IMG/VR virus record: IMGVR_UViG_3300031837_000008
Location: 1-64,000 of that record
From: a virus
Reading direction: 5' to 3' (one strand)
Length of the DNA: 64,000 nt
The notes beneath the pieces are model-generated. The model was not told where the DNA came from, did not search any database, and saw only the letters and a program-made list of their open reading frames with translations. The position numbers were made by a program, and so were the translations under genes. This document shows, in pieces, positions 16,731 through 24,770 of this stretch. Positions within the stretch are counted from its first letter, which is position 1; each line of letters begins with the position of its first letter.

Positions 16731-17234
16731 ATGTTAGTCTATCAATTATTGGTTTTACCATCCAAAGAAACATTGAGCTATTTGTCGAATGTTTTTAGCG
16801 GCTGTCCATTTGACTTGAACTTGAACCAAACCTTTGTTGAAATCAATTCTTCGGCGCATGAAATGGAAGTTGATCAAGAGGCATTCTATGAGGCTCAGGC
16901 TGGCACGGCCAAAGTATATTTTGACACCTCGACTATGACATCGTCCTTGTTACTTCCGTTGACCAGTAGATCGCTAACTGACCGTTGTCTTGAAGTCCGC
17001 GAGCACGCACCATCTGCTTTCTACGGTGATCACTATTTTCCGCATTTAGTGATCAAAACAGATATGCCCTCGTTGAGCCGGTCTTACCGCAGCTTTATTA
17101 TCAGTATTTCGAACAGCCTGCAGGGTTCTTATCAACCCCTTACTTTTGACGCTGAGCTTATTTCAGCATCTGACTTTCATTCGGTGCCTCAAGCAGATTT
17201 TTATGCATCAATGATGGCTGAGACTCAACGCTAA
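16731..17234 (+). CDS. Hypothetical protein
   Basis: 167 aa from ATG 16731 with GAGG seven bases upstream, inside the stop context of the previous gene; a TTG at 16719 is also in frame. Alternating hydrophobic segments suggest a beta-rich fold. One YFPHLVIKT segment loosely recalls 2H phosphoesterases, but a second H-x-T/S is missing, so I do not assign that family. Confidence 0.55.
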   Translation: MLVYQLLVLPSKETLSYLSNVFSGCPFDLNLNQTFVEINSSAHEMEVDQEAFYEAQAGTAKVYFDTSTMTSSLLLPLTSRSLTDRCLEVREHAPSAFYGDHYFPHLVIKTDMPSLSRSYRSFIISISNSLQGSYQPLTFDAELISASDFHSVPQADFYASMMAETQR

Positions 17235-17247
17235 AACTTAAAGCTAG

Positions 17248-17257
17248 CTAGTAAATA
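17248..17257 (+). promoter_or_regulatory. Candidate late-type promoter element
   Basis: CTAGTAAATA in the gap before the YkgJ-like gene, identical to the copies at 1705, 2354, 49976 and 54105. Confidence 0.45.
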
Positions 17258-17398
17258 CACTATAGTTTCACACATACCAAATTCATCTAAGCTATCGAAA
17301 AGGCTATCTGGCAGTTCTTGCCCCCAACCCAATCCCAAATAAATTCAAAGTTAAAATTAATCGTGACTCAAATCAGCTTAAGTCTAGCAAAACCAAAA

Positions 17399-17722
17399 AT
17401 GGGTGAATCCTGTAATGGTTGCGGTTATTGCTGTTCTGTCGAACCTTGTATGTTGGCTCAAGAATTCCTGGGCTGTATTACTGGTCCTTGTATAGCTCTG
17501 GAGAGAACAGAAACCAAATTTATTTGCGGACTAGTCCGCGACCCTCTCGGCTATTTATTCAAAGCTGCACATCCAAATGCTGAGGTTTCTGTCCTAGAAG
17601 CACCCAGAAGTGCTGTTGGTGACGAACTAGCCAATGAGATTGCAGCTGCTCTAGGTATTGGTCTTGGCTGTGACTCTGACGATAGTGACCAGGCTGCTGA
17701 CTGGTTAGCAACCATGTCTTAA
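17399..17722 (+). CDS. YkgJ-type Cys-cluster (metal-binding) protein
   Basis: 107 aa from ATG 17399; the frame extends to TTG 17318 (134 aa) and neither start has a good ribosome site, so the N-terminus is uncertain. Contains CNGCGYCCSVEPC followed by GCITGPC and ICGLVRDP, the Cys-x2-Cys-x2-Cys-Cys signature of the YkgJ family of proposed zinc- or iron-chelating proteins. The C-terminus is acidic. Biochemical role unknown even for cellular homologues. Confidence 0.6.
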   Translation: MGESCNGCGYCCSVEPCMLAQEFLGCITGPCIALERTETKFICGLVRDPLGYLFKAAHPNAEVSVLEAPRSAVGDELANEIAAALGIGLGCDSDDSDQAADWLATMS

Positions 17723-17745
17723 CTTGTAACCAACTGGAGTTAATC

Positions 17746-18192
17746 ATGGACTCAATAGTTCTTGACCACTGTTGGGTGTGTCGTTCTAAGTTCGTAGGCT
17801 GCGGTGGCTCGGCCAACAGAGAGGAACATCATATAGTCCCCCGTGCAGCTGGCGGCTCTGACGGGCCCACGGTGTCTCTGTGCGATGGACACCATACTTG
17901 CCTACACAAAATCGCGCTGAGCATCAAGTCTAAAAAACCCTATTTTCAACTTTTGCTAGGTGAGCCGGACGAGGCTAAACAGAAAATATTGTGGTTGGCA
18001 ACACGTGTTTTTAATGCGTTCGAAGCTGTAAAAAATGATCCAAACAAACGAGTCGTTGTTATACTAACGCTTGATCGAAAAAAGCAGCATCAGTTAGAAG
18101 TACTAAAGAAAGTGTATCCAAGCTTGCGCAGTAGAGAGGCCTTGATTAATCTAGCCTTAGACAATTTGTACCGTAGACACTTCTCAGACTAA
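17746..18192 (+). CDS. HNH endonuclease family protein
   Basis: 148 aa. The N-terminal part holds a zinc-ribbon HNH: CWVC (9-12), EEHHIVPRAAGGSDG (about 26-40), then LCDGHHTCLHK, giving the His-His/Asn/His metal and catalytic set. The C-terminal ~70 residues are helical and basic and could bind DNA. It may be a homing-type nuclease or a phage DNA-processing enzyme; no intron or intein is visible next to it. Confidence 0.8.
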   Translation: MDSIVLDHCWVCRSKFVGCGGSANREEHHIVPRAAGGSDGPTVSLCDGHHTCLHKIALSIKSKKPYFQLLLGEPDEAKQKILWLATRVFNAFEAVKNDPNKRVVVILTLDRKKQHQLEVLKKVYPSLRSREALINLALDNLYRRHFSD

Positions 18193-18222
18193 ATCCACAA
18201 AGACAACAACGGAGTACGCAAA

Positions 18223-18597
18223 ATGAGTGCGCAAATGAATGACGGCGATGTGGTTCTTATCCATCTCAAGACCGGTGTTGTTCTGCTGACCAAGGCCACA
18301 TTCGAATCAGAACTAAGCGACGAAGAAAGTCCTGGACTGCGGGTTCACAGAGCCTTAGAAGTGGTGCCCACACGTAACCCTCAAACGGGGGCACCTGCAC
18401 TTACATTAAGCCCTTGGCTAAGTCTAGGTGGGTTTCTACCGACCTTAGAATCATTGGTTCTACCCGATGACCTTGTATTAGTCATGCTGCCCGCGCCACA
18501 AGCCTTGGTCAATGACTACATCAAGGCAACGACCAGTATTCAGGTGGCCCAGTCCCTGCCCCAGACCCAGCAAAATAAATCCAGTATTATTGTGTAG
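18223..18597 (+). CDS. Small beta-rich protein, possibly Sm-like
   Basis: 124 aa. Begins with a hydrophobic beta pattern (DGDVVLIHLKTGVVLLTK) followed by an acidic loop and a TLSPWLSL strand, then a helix with NDYIKATTSIQVAQ. This order resembles small phage proteins thought to have an Sm fold (a strand-turn-strand with a conserved P-W), an uncertain resemblance. No catalytic motif. Confidence 0.5.
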   Translation: MSAQMNDGDVVLIHLKTGVVLLTKATFESELSDEESPGLRVHRALEVVPTRNPQTGAPALTLSPWLSLGGFLPTLESLVLPDDLVLVMLPAPQALVNDYIKATTSIQVAQSLPQTQQNKSSIIV

Positions 18598-18610
18598 TGT
18601 AGGCCACGCG

Positions 18611-18650
18611 TAATGTAGCCCATCTATACTTGGGACTCGGGGCTACATTA
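18611..18650 (+). terminator. Hairpin in the 149-nt gap, possible terminator
   Basis: TAATGTAGCC (18611-18620) pairs perfectly with GGCTACATTA (18641-18650), loop 20 nt, no U tract. A second, similar GGCTAC-ACATTA block follows near 18692, so the gap contains a degenerate repeat. CATACTAGAC near 18708 may be part of a promoter for the next gene. Confidence 0.4.
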
Positions 18651-18746
18651 GTTCACAAGGGATCTAGACCTTTGATTAGGGACTAGGCTACACATTAAGG
18701 GACTCATACTAGACAGTGTTTGAGGCCTTAACTAGGATCACAGAGC

Positions 18747-19457
18747 ATGTTGAAAAAAGACTCGCTGGGTACTGCAAGCGCAAAGTCCTTAAGTGAAGCA
18801 TTTCGCTGCAACGAGTGTCTGCATTACAAACATCATGCACACTCAAGTAGAGACAAAGTATGTATCGAGGAGGGAGTGAAGGGCGTGGGTATTGCCCCTC
18901 GTTGTTTCACCCCTGACGTCACTCAAGTAGCTAAAAATAGCGATCAGTTTGTACAGATTGCTTCTCTGTTTCAAAATTTCACTACCAAAGAACGTAAGAT
19001 ATTTCTAGGCTTGCTCAGGGACCAGCGCAAGCGTCAATTCGAGATGGGAACCAAACTCTATTTCAAGGTGGGTCGCGACTTCGTTTCAAACTATCTGGCT
19101 GCTTTCGTCATGGGTTATACCTCGGGTGGTCAACTTATACTCATGGGTAGTCCTGACAAGCGCACACGTGGCTCATCCTTTGTTTCTTATATCAATCAAA
19201 ATTCAGAAGGACTTATGACGGCCCAGCAGTGGCGAGTCAAGCGCACTGAACTGCAACTAGCCAACAAGATTCATGATCCCAATAATAAAGTGATTGTACG
19301 AAACTCTATTATCGATGCGTATGAACCGCCGACTATCGATACGTTTCCCCAAATGTTTGATACTAAAGATAAGTCCAAGACTAGCTCTAAGTCCAGGTCC
19401 CGGCGAAGTCGCGTTGCCGATGTTGTGGATCAATTGAGTTTCAATATCACACGTTGA
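18747..19457 (+). CDS. Hypothetical protein with N-terminal zinc site
   Basis: 236 aa. Residues 20-55 contain CNECLHYKHH, a Cys 14-15 residues later and APRCFTPD, four cysteines plus histidines that could bind one zinc. The middle (75-130) is helical with aromatic residues, and the last 30 residues are Lys/Ser/Arg-rich. Immediately precedes the candidate sigma factor, so a transcription-linked role is possible, though nothing in the sequence proves it. Confidence 0.6.
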   Translation: MLKKDSLGTASAKSLSEAFRCNECLHYKHHAHSSRDKVCIEEGVKGVGIAPRCFTPDVTQVAKNSDQFVQIASLFQNFTTKERKIFLGLLRDQRKRQFEMGTKLYFKVGRDFVSNYLAAFVMGYTSGGQLILMGSPDKRTRGSSFVSYINQNSEGLMTAQQWRVKRTELQLANKIHDPNNKVIVRNSIIDAYEPPTIDTFPQMFDTKDKSKTSSKSRSRRSRVADVVDQLSFNITR

Positions 19458-19498
19458 ATTGTACTTATACGTATTCAAGACTCGTCGGGGGACTTAAC

Positions 19499-20449
19499 AT
19501 GTTGCAAAATAAATTGGGGCTATCCAGTCATGAGATGGCATATGTTGGCGGTGCTTTATTTGCTTATCTGTTTCACAGACCGGATATTGATCAACGAACA
19601 CTAGTCAAACTAGTAGGTGACCCTGAGAAGGCCGAACGTGTACTCTCTATGGTGCGAACAGACGGAGAGGTGTTAAAGAACTGCAAGCTGTATGCTTGGG
19701 CCTTCTACAAATCTAGGTTCGGTTCACCTAAGCCAAAGGCCTCTGACTTTGGAGTCACTTTAAAAGATGCTAAGTTTCTATCTAGGTTGAATCTGAAACA
19801 CTTGCCTTTGACTTATCCTGCATACTCGGTGGAGGACTTCGATACCTTAGTCTCGGACACGATTACTGGTCAGTCCTTGTCCTCGTACATCGGAAAGTTT
19901 ATCAGCAAGAAGATGACTTTTCTGATCAAGAGTTATGGTGTACGCAGGGATGATCTGCAAGCCGACATGGAGACAGCAGCAATAAAGGCGTTGTATATGT
20001 CGTACCCACGTTTTGAATCGTTGCTGCACTTTGAGAACACGGCAAAATCAGCGATTCACAACACAGGACAGACCTTAATTACTTATCACACGAGTCCCGG
20101 ACGACAACGCTTGTACGTCAACCACGAGGGTATGACCGAGAGCTATCATGTACAGGTGGATGAAGTACTGTCTTTGGAGGCCCCTAGCACCTATTTAGCG
20201 CATGCTAAGGAGCATCTGGAGGCCCTAGTAAATATATCGCACAGGGTTCGTGAGGACGCGCAAGAATTTTTGTTGTGTTGTGCCGGACACTTCCATGAAG
20301 GATTTTCTGAATTCTTGGGATCCGACAATTCGGTATTAGTTGATAATGTAGCATTCAGCAGGTACCAGAAGAAGGCTCAAACTTACTTCGGGTACACGGA
20401 TAATCAGGTTCAAAAACTATTCACAAGGTTGCAACAACACATAAGATAA
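19499..20449 (+). CDS. Candidate phage sigma factor (T4 gp55-like, region 2 only)
   Basis: 316 aa from ATG 19499 (GGGGGACTTAAC upstream). Residues ~133-195 resemble sigma region 2 and the core-binding part of T4 gp55: a helix ending FLIKSYGVRR, then DDLQADMETAAIKAL, an aromatic/basic YPRFES turn, and FENTAKSAIHNT, in the order of sigma segments 2.1-2.4. No region 4 helix-turn-helix is obvious. T4 gp55 directs RNA polymerase to TATAAATA late promoters, so this protein could read the CTAGTAAATA elements here. Motif-level similarity only. Confidence 0.45.
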   Translation: MLQNKLGLSSHEMAYVGGALFAYLFHRPDIDQRTLVKLVGDPEKAERVLSMVRTDGEVLKNCKLYAWAFYKSRFGSPKPKASDFGVTLKDAKFLSRLNLKHLPLTYPAYSVEDFDTLVSDTITGQSLSSYIGKFISKKMTFLIKSYGVRRDDLQADMETAAIKALYMSYPRFESLLHFENTAKSAIHNTGQTLITYHTSPGRQRLYVNHEGMTESYHVQVDEVLSLEAPSTYLAHAKEHLEALVNISHRVREDAQEFLLCCAGHFHEGFSEFLGSDNSVLVDNVAFSRYQKKAQTYFGYTDNQVQKLFTRLQQHIR

Positions 20450-20461
20450 ATGGAGAGTCCT

Positions 20462-20794
20462 ATGTACGAGCATGAAGCTGGTGACCGTGATCTAGGCGAA
20501 ATCGAGTTGCAGAATTCGCTACGCGAAAGGCAAGAAGTATTCGCCGCGAAATTTGGATTAACGTTGGCTCAATTTCTAAAGCTCACACACGTATGTAGGA
20601 CTGAAGAACTGGTGACGGTCCTTGAACTGCTGAAGGTAAAGAAACACAAGACGCAGTTCAGGGCTCGTATGCATTTGCATCTCAAGAATTGGTTGGACAA
20701 CGATGGCTTCGGCAAGCCCTTCACCAGTTCACAATTCGGTTGGCTTAAACCGACGTGGCCTATTACATGGCAACTCCCACGTCTTTCATATTGA
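20462..20794 (+). CDS. Hypothetical protein
   Basis: 110 aa from ATG 20462, which has GGAG seven bases upstream; an ATG at 20450 abutting the previous stop is less well placed. Acidic N-terminus, then a helical segment and a Trp-rich end (NWL, FGWL, TWPITW). No known family. Directly follows the sigma-like gene and may belong to its operon. Confidence 0.55.
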   Translation: MYEHEAGDRDLGEIELQNSLRERQEVFAAKFGLTLAQFLKLTHVCRTEELVTVLELLKVKKHKTQFRARMHLHLKNWLDNDGFGKPFTSSQFGWLKPTWPITWQLPRLSY

Positions 20795-20817
20795 TATATT
20801 AATTGGAGCTTTCTACC

Positions 20818-21165
20818 ATGGTACAAAACGTAAAACGTCGATTCAGCACTAGCCCTTTGACTAAGGCAGAGGCTGCAGGATTCAGCGCCAATATTGATTA
20901 TGCAGATGCCTTGACTAATATTAAAAACGCTGTAAACTCTCTCAGTGAATGTTTGCCAGACGGGAACTCTGAGTCCTCAGAAATTCAGTTCACTAGGCTT
21001 CAGGTTGGTGTTCACAAACTGGGTGCTTTTCTTAGAGCTAAGGGTCTGAATGTAAGTCCGGTATTAAGCGAGTCAAGGGCTGCTGTAGCTCTGCTGATGG
21101 CCCTGAGTCAGGAGCCAGAGTCAGAAGAAACAGAATTGACATCCGACATGACAAATGTAGCCTGA
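20818..21165 (+). CDS. Hypothetical small helical protein
   Basis: 115 aa from ATG 20818 (GGAG at 20805-20808); a TTG at 20803 is in frame but is less likely. Predominantly helical with an acidic C-terminal tail. The stop is followed one base later by the next ATG, suggesting coupled translation. No motif. Confidence 0.55.
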   Translation: MVQNVKRRFSTSPLTKAEAAGFSANIDYADALTNIKNAVNSLSECLPDGNSESSEIQFTRLQVGVHKLGAFLRAKGLNVSPVLSESRAAVALLMALSQEPESEETELTSDMTNVA

Positions 21166-21166
21166 C

Positions 21167-21376
21167 ATGACAAAAGCTATTTCTGATTTGAAGTGCAAGC
21201 GCTATCGTCCGTGCACCAACTATGGACCGCCTGACATAGACCTTCTAGTGGAAGACGAAACGGGTGACTACGTGAAGGCTATAGACGTGTTTCGAAGCCT
21301 GCATCGAATGACTAAGAGCGGACGACTGACCGTAGACACGGCTAATCGTATAATTCAACAACTAGGCTTAAAATAG
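21167..21376 (+). CDS. Hypothetical small protein
   Basis: 69 aa, starting one base after the previous stop. Contains two Cys (C10, C16) and a helical C-terminus (VDTANRIIQQLGL). No family recognised. Confidence 0.5.
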   Translation: MTKAISDLKCKRYRPCTNYGPPDIDLLVEDETGDYVKAIDVFRSLHRMTKSGRLTVDTANRIIQQLGLK

Positions 21377-21384
21377 AGAATCTA

Positions 21385-21789
21385 ATGTCCGCAACCACAG
21401 TGCTAGATTTACAAGGTGAAGTCCAGGCCTTTGCCATACCGAACCTCAATGTTGAGGGCACGGTTACGCGAAGCTTGATGCCTGTTGCTGCGGATTCAAC
21501 TAAGCCTATCAAAGACTACATATTTGACGTGAAGTGTAGGGTGGCCTCTGCATACTACGATTTCATCATCTACAAATCCGGAACAATTTGGCAATCTCGA
21601 TATTTGTATGTGCGTAATGTCCACGGTTACGTACTGAGCATTCATACATTCGTCATGGAGGCCAAGACAGAAACCAAGTTGTTCGAAATGGCTATTGAAG
21701 CCCTAACCATGTTCGTTGACAATGGTGTGCTTCTGACTGAGTCAGTTCGTGACTTACAAGCGGGTGACCGACATGTTGATGATGAATAA
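21385..21789 (+). CDS. Hypothetical protein
   Basis: 134 aa, ATG 21385. A beta-rich middle (residues ~45-90, IFDVKCRVASAYYDFIIYK) and an acidic helical end. No motif. Last gene of the run starting at 19.5 kb; a gap of 155 nt follows. Confidence 0.5.
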   Translation: MSATTVLDLQGEVQAFAIPNLNVEGTVTRSLMPVAADSTKPIKDYIFDVKCRVASAYYDFIIYKSGTIWQSRYLYVRNVHGYVLSIHTFVMEAKTETKLFEMAIEALTMFVDNGVLLTESVRDLQAGDRHVDDE

Positions 21790-21944
21790 TCATGAGCCTT
21801 GATAAACAATTCAGCGGATATCCCTATAATATATTTGGGATAAGGAATAGTTTAGAGCCTATAGTGGCTCTCCGGAATAAGTGGTAGACAACATGATTCC
21901 TCCGCACAATAGGAAATCGGATTAACTGGTAGAAAGGAGCTGAT

Positions 21945-22409
21945 ATGGGTTACACATTTACGGTTGGCAACGCAGTGCCCGTGCATCACAAAGACTATTT
22001 CCCACACCTGAGCGCAAGATGGGAGGTGGAGAGCAAGGAACTTGACGAGGCCCCATCGTTTCCTGGTGACGAGATGACAGGAAAAAGCAATTCACGGAGC
22101 CCGACGTATTCCGCGTGGTCAGATTTTTGCCGTGCGACTAGTCTGTACGAATTTTTCTACGATGCACGGGGGCACCTTCATGCAGATCATCCTGGCTGTA
22201 TCGGAATAACGCAAGAAGATGCTGACTTTGTAACTGCTGCGTTGAATCGGTACCGGTCGATCTCGACCCTTCCCGCAGGATTTGAGAAGGACTGGACTTA
22301 CGAGGGGTCCGCGAACTATGACTACCACCTTGCTCGGCTGATGTGGCTTGAGTTCTGGATGCAGTGGGCAGTGAAGAACTGCGAAACACCAGCCATCCAG
22401 AACAATTGA
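21945..22409 (+). CDS. Hypothetical protein, somewhat GC-richer than neighbours
   Basis: 154 aa, ATG 21945 with AAAGGAG 13-7 nt upstream. Aromatic-rich with many Asp/His and no recognised motif. By eye it is richer in G+C than the flanking genes, as is the 37-codon gene after it, hinting at separate acquisition. The 155-nt gap before it contains two short stem-loops (arms TATCCC/GGGATA and AGCC/GGCT) and a TATAAT at 21825 without a well-spaced -35. Confidence 0.55.
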   Translation: MGYTFTVGNAVPVHHKDYFPHLSARWEVESKELDEAPSFPGDEMTGKSNSRSPTYSAWSDFCRATSLYEFFYDARGHLHADHPGCIGITQEDADFVTAALNRYRSISTLPAGFEKDWTYEGSANYDYHLARLMWLEFWMQWAVKNCETPAIQNN

Positions 22410-22416
22410 TAGCCCA

Positions 22417-22530
22417 ATGACGGACATTCTGAGACTTCCGGGCCGGACGCCGACCAGCATCAACGAGACCGACGAGGGTATGACTATTCACGCGGTGTAC
22501 ACCTGTGGTCCTGAGGCTTGCCCGACATGA
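22417..22530 (+). CDS. Very small hypothetical protein
   Basis: 37 codons from ATG 22417 to TGA 22528-22530, overlapping the next ATG as ATGA. Sequence begins MTDILRLPGRTP and ends CGPEACPT. Retained because its junctions match the coupled style of this genome and it fills the gap exactly; coding is plausible, not proven. Confidence 0.4.
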   Translation: MTDILRLPGRTPTSINETDEGMTIHAVYTCGPEACPT

Positions 22531-22700
22531 TTAAATCTAAAACGAAATTAGCTCAGCTTACTGAAGCTTTAGTGACTCACGTGAAACATAACGGACCTGG
22601 TCTCACTACTGGTCGTTTAACTGAGAAAGATAAACAGCGGTTGTTAAAGGCTCAGGCCAAGCGCGACAGTAAAGCCTTTAAATTGAGGACTAAAGAATGA
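22527..22700 (+). CDS. Small basic hypothetical protein
   Basis: 57 aa from ATG 22527, overlapping both neighbours by ATGA. Lys/Arg-rich and helical (KDKQRLLKAQAKRDSKAF), possibly nucleic-acid binding. No family. Confidence 0.5.
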   Translation: MIKSKTKLAQLTEALVTHVKHNGPGLTTGRLTEKDKQRLLKAQAKRDSKAFKLRTKE

Positions 22701-23041
22701 CCACTTATTCACGGCCCTTCAGTTGTTTATGTGATGGACTAACCGTATCTGGTGATATCCAATCAACACGTAACGGCGGCATCTGTGATTATTCTGTGGA
22801 CGTTCGGAGCCTCAATATGACTTTCACAATGGTACTTGTTTCGACAATGCCTGTCTTGTATGCAGTGCCCCAAGTACACAATCTTGAACTCATGGATGGA
22901 GCACCTATAAGGGTTGTTGACATACGTAACTTACGACCGAGTCCTAGATTAGCAGGACCGCAGGCCTTTGAATACGGAATCCAAGAGTGTGTTAAGTGGC
23001 ATAAACAGTTAGTGGTGGACCGGAGCCTTAATCATGACTGA
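22697..23041 (+). CDS. Hypothetical protein
   Basis: 114 aa, ATGA overlap with the previous gene. Beta-rich N-terminus with two Cys (SCLCDGL) and a C-terminal helix. No motif recognised. Overlaps the next gene by 8 nt. Confidence 0.55.
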   Translation: MTTYSRPFSCLCDGLTVSGDIQSTRNGGICDYSVDVRSLNMTFTMVLVSTMPVLYAVPQVHNLELMDGAPIRVVDIRNLRPSPRLAGPQAFEYGIQECVKWHKQLVVDRSLNHD

Positions 23042-23330
23042 TCCTGATTTTCAGACTAAAGCTGACGCCCTTTTGTCTGACGGCTCCTTAGTAGACTTCA
23101 AATCAGACATTGACTTTGGTAGCATGGAACTTAACGTGTTCAGGATGTTGGCTTACCGCGCAGGACGGTCCGGAAAAAGTGAAGCTTTATTAAATGCTTG
23201 TTTCTATTGCTTGAAGTCTAGGTTTGGGGATAAGTCCGAGTCCAAAACTAAGCCAAAGCCGGTTGAGGCAAAACAAAACTATCTGGCCTTAAACTTGAGT
23301 GCCTACGGAAATAAAAAGCGTAAGCGTTAA
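23034..23330 (+). CDS. Hypothetical small protein
   Basis: 98 aa, overlapping the preceding gene by 8 nt. Acidic first half, basic second half (Lys/Ser-rich, ending KKRKR). Helical. Function unknown. Confidence 0.5.
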   Translation: MTDPDFQTKADALLSDGSLVDFKSDIDFGSMELNVFRMLAYRAGRSGKSEALLNACFYCLKSRFGDKSESKTKPKPVEAKQNYLALNLSAYGNKKRKR

Positions 23331-23371
23331 ATTATTCAAGCTAGTCAAGCTAGTAACCGAGACTACTGAAT

Positions 23372-23602
23372 ATGAGGCATAAACCTATTTCTGATGTTGA
23401 GGCTAAATACAAGGCTAGACTCATGGACAGTAATCAAAAGTATGGTACGGGGACCAAGGCTAGTTCAGGTTCACAGGTAGGCTACAAACTAAGGATTGAT
23501 TTCCTACGTCTGTTAGGCATCGTTTGGTCCATTTCTTACTTCGCGCTACCCATGCTTAAGATATTTCGCGTGCCCCTAGTTGTCGATTGGTCTTGGTACT
23601 AG
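23372..23602 (+). CDS. Small membrane protein, possible amber-split partner
   Basis: 76 aa. Soluble Lys-rich N-terminus, then one hydrophobic segment at ~45-65 (FLRLLGIVWSISYFALPML). Ends WSWY followed by TAG; the same frame continues without interruption for 34 more codons containing a second hydrophobic helix. This may be two coupled genes, readthrough, or a gene split by an amber mutation. Confidence 0.5.
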   Translation: MRHKPISDVEAKYKARLMDSNQKYGTGTKASSGSQVGYKLRIDFLRLLGIVWSISYFALPMLKIFRVPLVVDWSWY

Positions 23603-23707
23603 GTGACCTTTCCCTATTGGGGACCCTTCGCCTTGATGCTGGGCGTCATTCTGTTCATTTGCGCAGTGTTTTTTGCTAGTCTGTTTCACCATACTGGTAG
23701 CATCTAA
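23603..23707 (+). CDS. Very small membrane peptide, in frame after an amber codon
   Basis: 34 codons from GTG 23603, immediately downstream and in the same frame as the TAG that ends the preceding gene. One transmembrane helix (FALMLGVILFICAVFFASLF). No separate ribosome site, so reinitiation or readthrough would be needed. Confidence 0.4.
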   Translation: MTFPYWGPFALMLGVILFICAVFFASLFHHTGSI

Positions 23708-23737
23708 AGTGCTAAACTTCTAATTTAAGGAATTTTT

Positions 23738-23929
23738 ATGGGTACTCTAGCGGAGGATCTAGCAGCAGAAGTTAAGTCTCAGGTTGAAGCTGCTGAGCAT
23801 TTCAAGAATCTTTGGATGCAAGCCAGCGAAGAGTTGGAACGCGTCAAAGCCGAGCTAGTTGAGGAGAAGATTGCGCACAAGGCCACTACCAGATCTTATG
23901 AGCACCATCTTAAATTAATGAGGACCTGA
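23738..23929 (+). CDS. Small coiled-coil protein, paralogue of the 42 kb gene
   Basis: 63 aa, ATG 23738 (TAAGGAATTTTT upstream). Entirely helical with heptads. AEHFKNLWMQASEELERVKA matches AEHFKNLWMQANIELESEKA in the gene at 42098 at both protein and DNA level, so the two are duplicates within the genome. Function unknown. Confidence 0.6.
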   Translation: MGTLAEDLAAEVKSQVEAAEHFKNLWMQASEELERVKAELVEEKIAHKATTRSYEHHLKLMRT

Positions 23930-23931
23930 CC

Positions 23932-24183
23932 ATGCCGCCATCAGGAGGGGATGGACTTTGTGACTTACCTAATACCGAGGGTGCTCGTAAATACCCGGTA
24001 CTGTTCACAACAACGACTAGAGGCTTCACGAACGCAGCCAAAAGCCTCTCGGCCACGTCCTACGTTTACGAATTCGAAACTAAGATTTCAGCTATTCGTG
24101 CGTTCAAGCGGACAAGCAAATGTTGGGTAGCATCGCACATACAAGTTTACGCATCCATGCTATTTGATCCAGATGACGAATAA
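23932..24183 (+). CDS. Hypothetical small protein
   Basis: 83 aa, two bases after the previous stop, with ribosome site overlap. Gly/Pro-rich N-terminus, then a Thr/Ser-rich mixed fold. No motif. Confidence 0.5.
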   Translation: MPPSGGDGLCDLPNTEGARKYPVLFTTTTRGFTNAAKSLSATSYVYEFETKISAIRAFKRTSKCWVASHIQVYASMLFDPDDE

Positions 24184-24242
24184 CCGTAAACTCAATCGGC
24201 ATTTAACGCCAGTTCAGTCAGAATCAACGAACAAGGATTAAA

Positions 24243-24659
24243 ATGAAAACAGTTTACCAAGCGGCAGACGGCAAAATATTTGAATCGGATACCGAGTGTA
24301 GCAACTACGAGTTTTTGATAAATGTAGCACAAGACAAGGTCTTTATTCAGGCTGTAACTGAGACTTTTGGACCTCTGGTAACAACCATTATTGACGGCGG
24401 TGGCGGTTGTGAGTGTGAGTGTGACGATGATGAGCATGCCCAGGACTACGATGAATGCGGTTGTGACGGCGACGATGACATCCGAGGTATTCCCGTGGAC
24501 GGAAAGGTGGATTGGGATAATTTAGCAAGAGCACTAGCCTTGAACTTTGCAGCCCTAACCAGCGCGTTTCACAGTTCTGGTCAGAACCCGCAAGTCGAAA
24601 AAGGCACAAAGAAAGCGCGCAAGACTCGTCATGCTAAACTTATAGACGGCGAAGTCTAA
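24243..24659 (+). CDS. Hypothetical protein with Cys/Asp/Gly-rich insert
   Basis: 138 aa, ATG 24243 after AAGGATTAAA. The N-terminal 50 residues and residues 85-110 are helical; between them lies GGGGCECECDDDEHAQ followed by DYDECGCDGDDD, an insert with four Cys in C-x-C pairs plus many Asp, which could chelate metal. Basic Lys/Arg tail. No family recognised. A hairpin terminator follows. Confidence 0.55.
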   Translation: MKTVYQAADGKIFESDTECSNYEFLINVAQDKVFIQAVTETFGPLVTTIIDGGGGCECECDDDEHAQDYDECGCDGDDDIRGIPVDGKVDWDNLARALALNFAALTSAFHSSGQNPQVEKGTKKARKTRHAKLIDGEV

Positions 24660-24668
24660 ACTATGAAG

Positions 24669-24696
24669 GGCCTATAGAAAATGAAATCTATAGGCC
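24669..24696 (+). terminator. Hairpin terminator candidate
   Basis: GGCCTATAGA (24669-24678) pairs with TCTATAGGCC (24687-24696), loop 8 nt, followed by TAATTCT. Ends the small-gene operon of 21.9-24.7 kb. Confidence 0.55.
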
Positions 24697-24761
24697 TAAT
24701 TCTACATTTAACCTCTCATCCGCATTCGTCGGCTCGTAAATTTCACACTTTTAAAAACTTG

Positions 24762-24770
24762 TGCTATTAT
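24762..24770 (+). promoter_or_regulatory. Candidate extended -10 promoter
   Basis: TGCTATTAT, an extended -10 form, about 80 nt upstream of ATG 24852; the -35 match is poor. The 192-nt gap otherwise holds the terminator and AT-rich sequence. Confidence 0.35.

Noticed and set aside
16731-17234. 2H phosphoesterase
   Set aside because: Only one loosely matching His segment; the paired H-x-T/S motifs are not present.
20225-20234. CTAGTAAATA inside the sigma-like gene as a promoter
   Set aside because: It lies in coding sequence with no start nearby; treated as chance or background.
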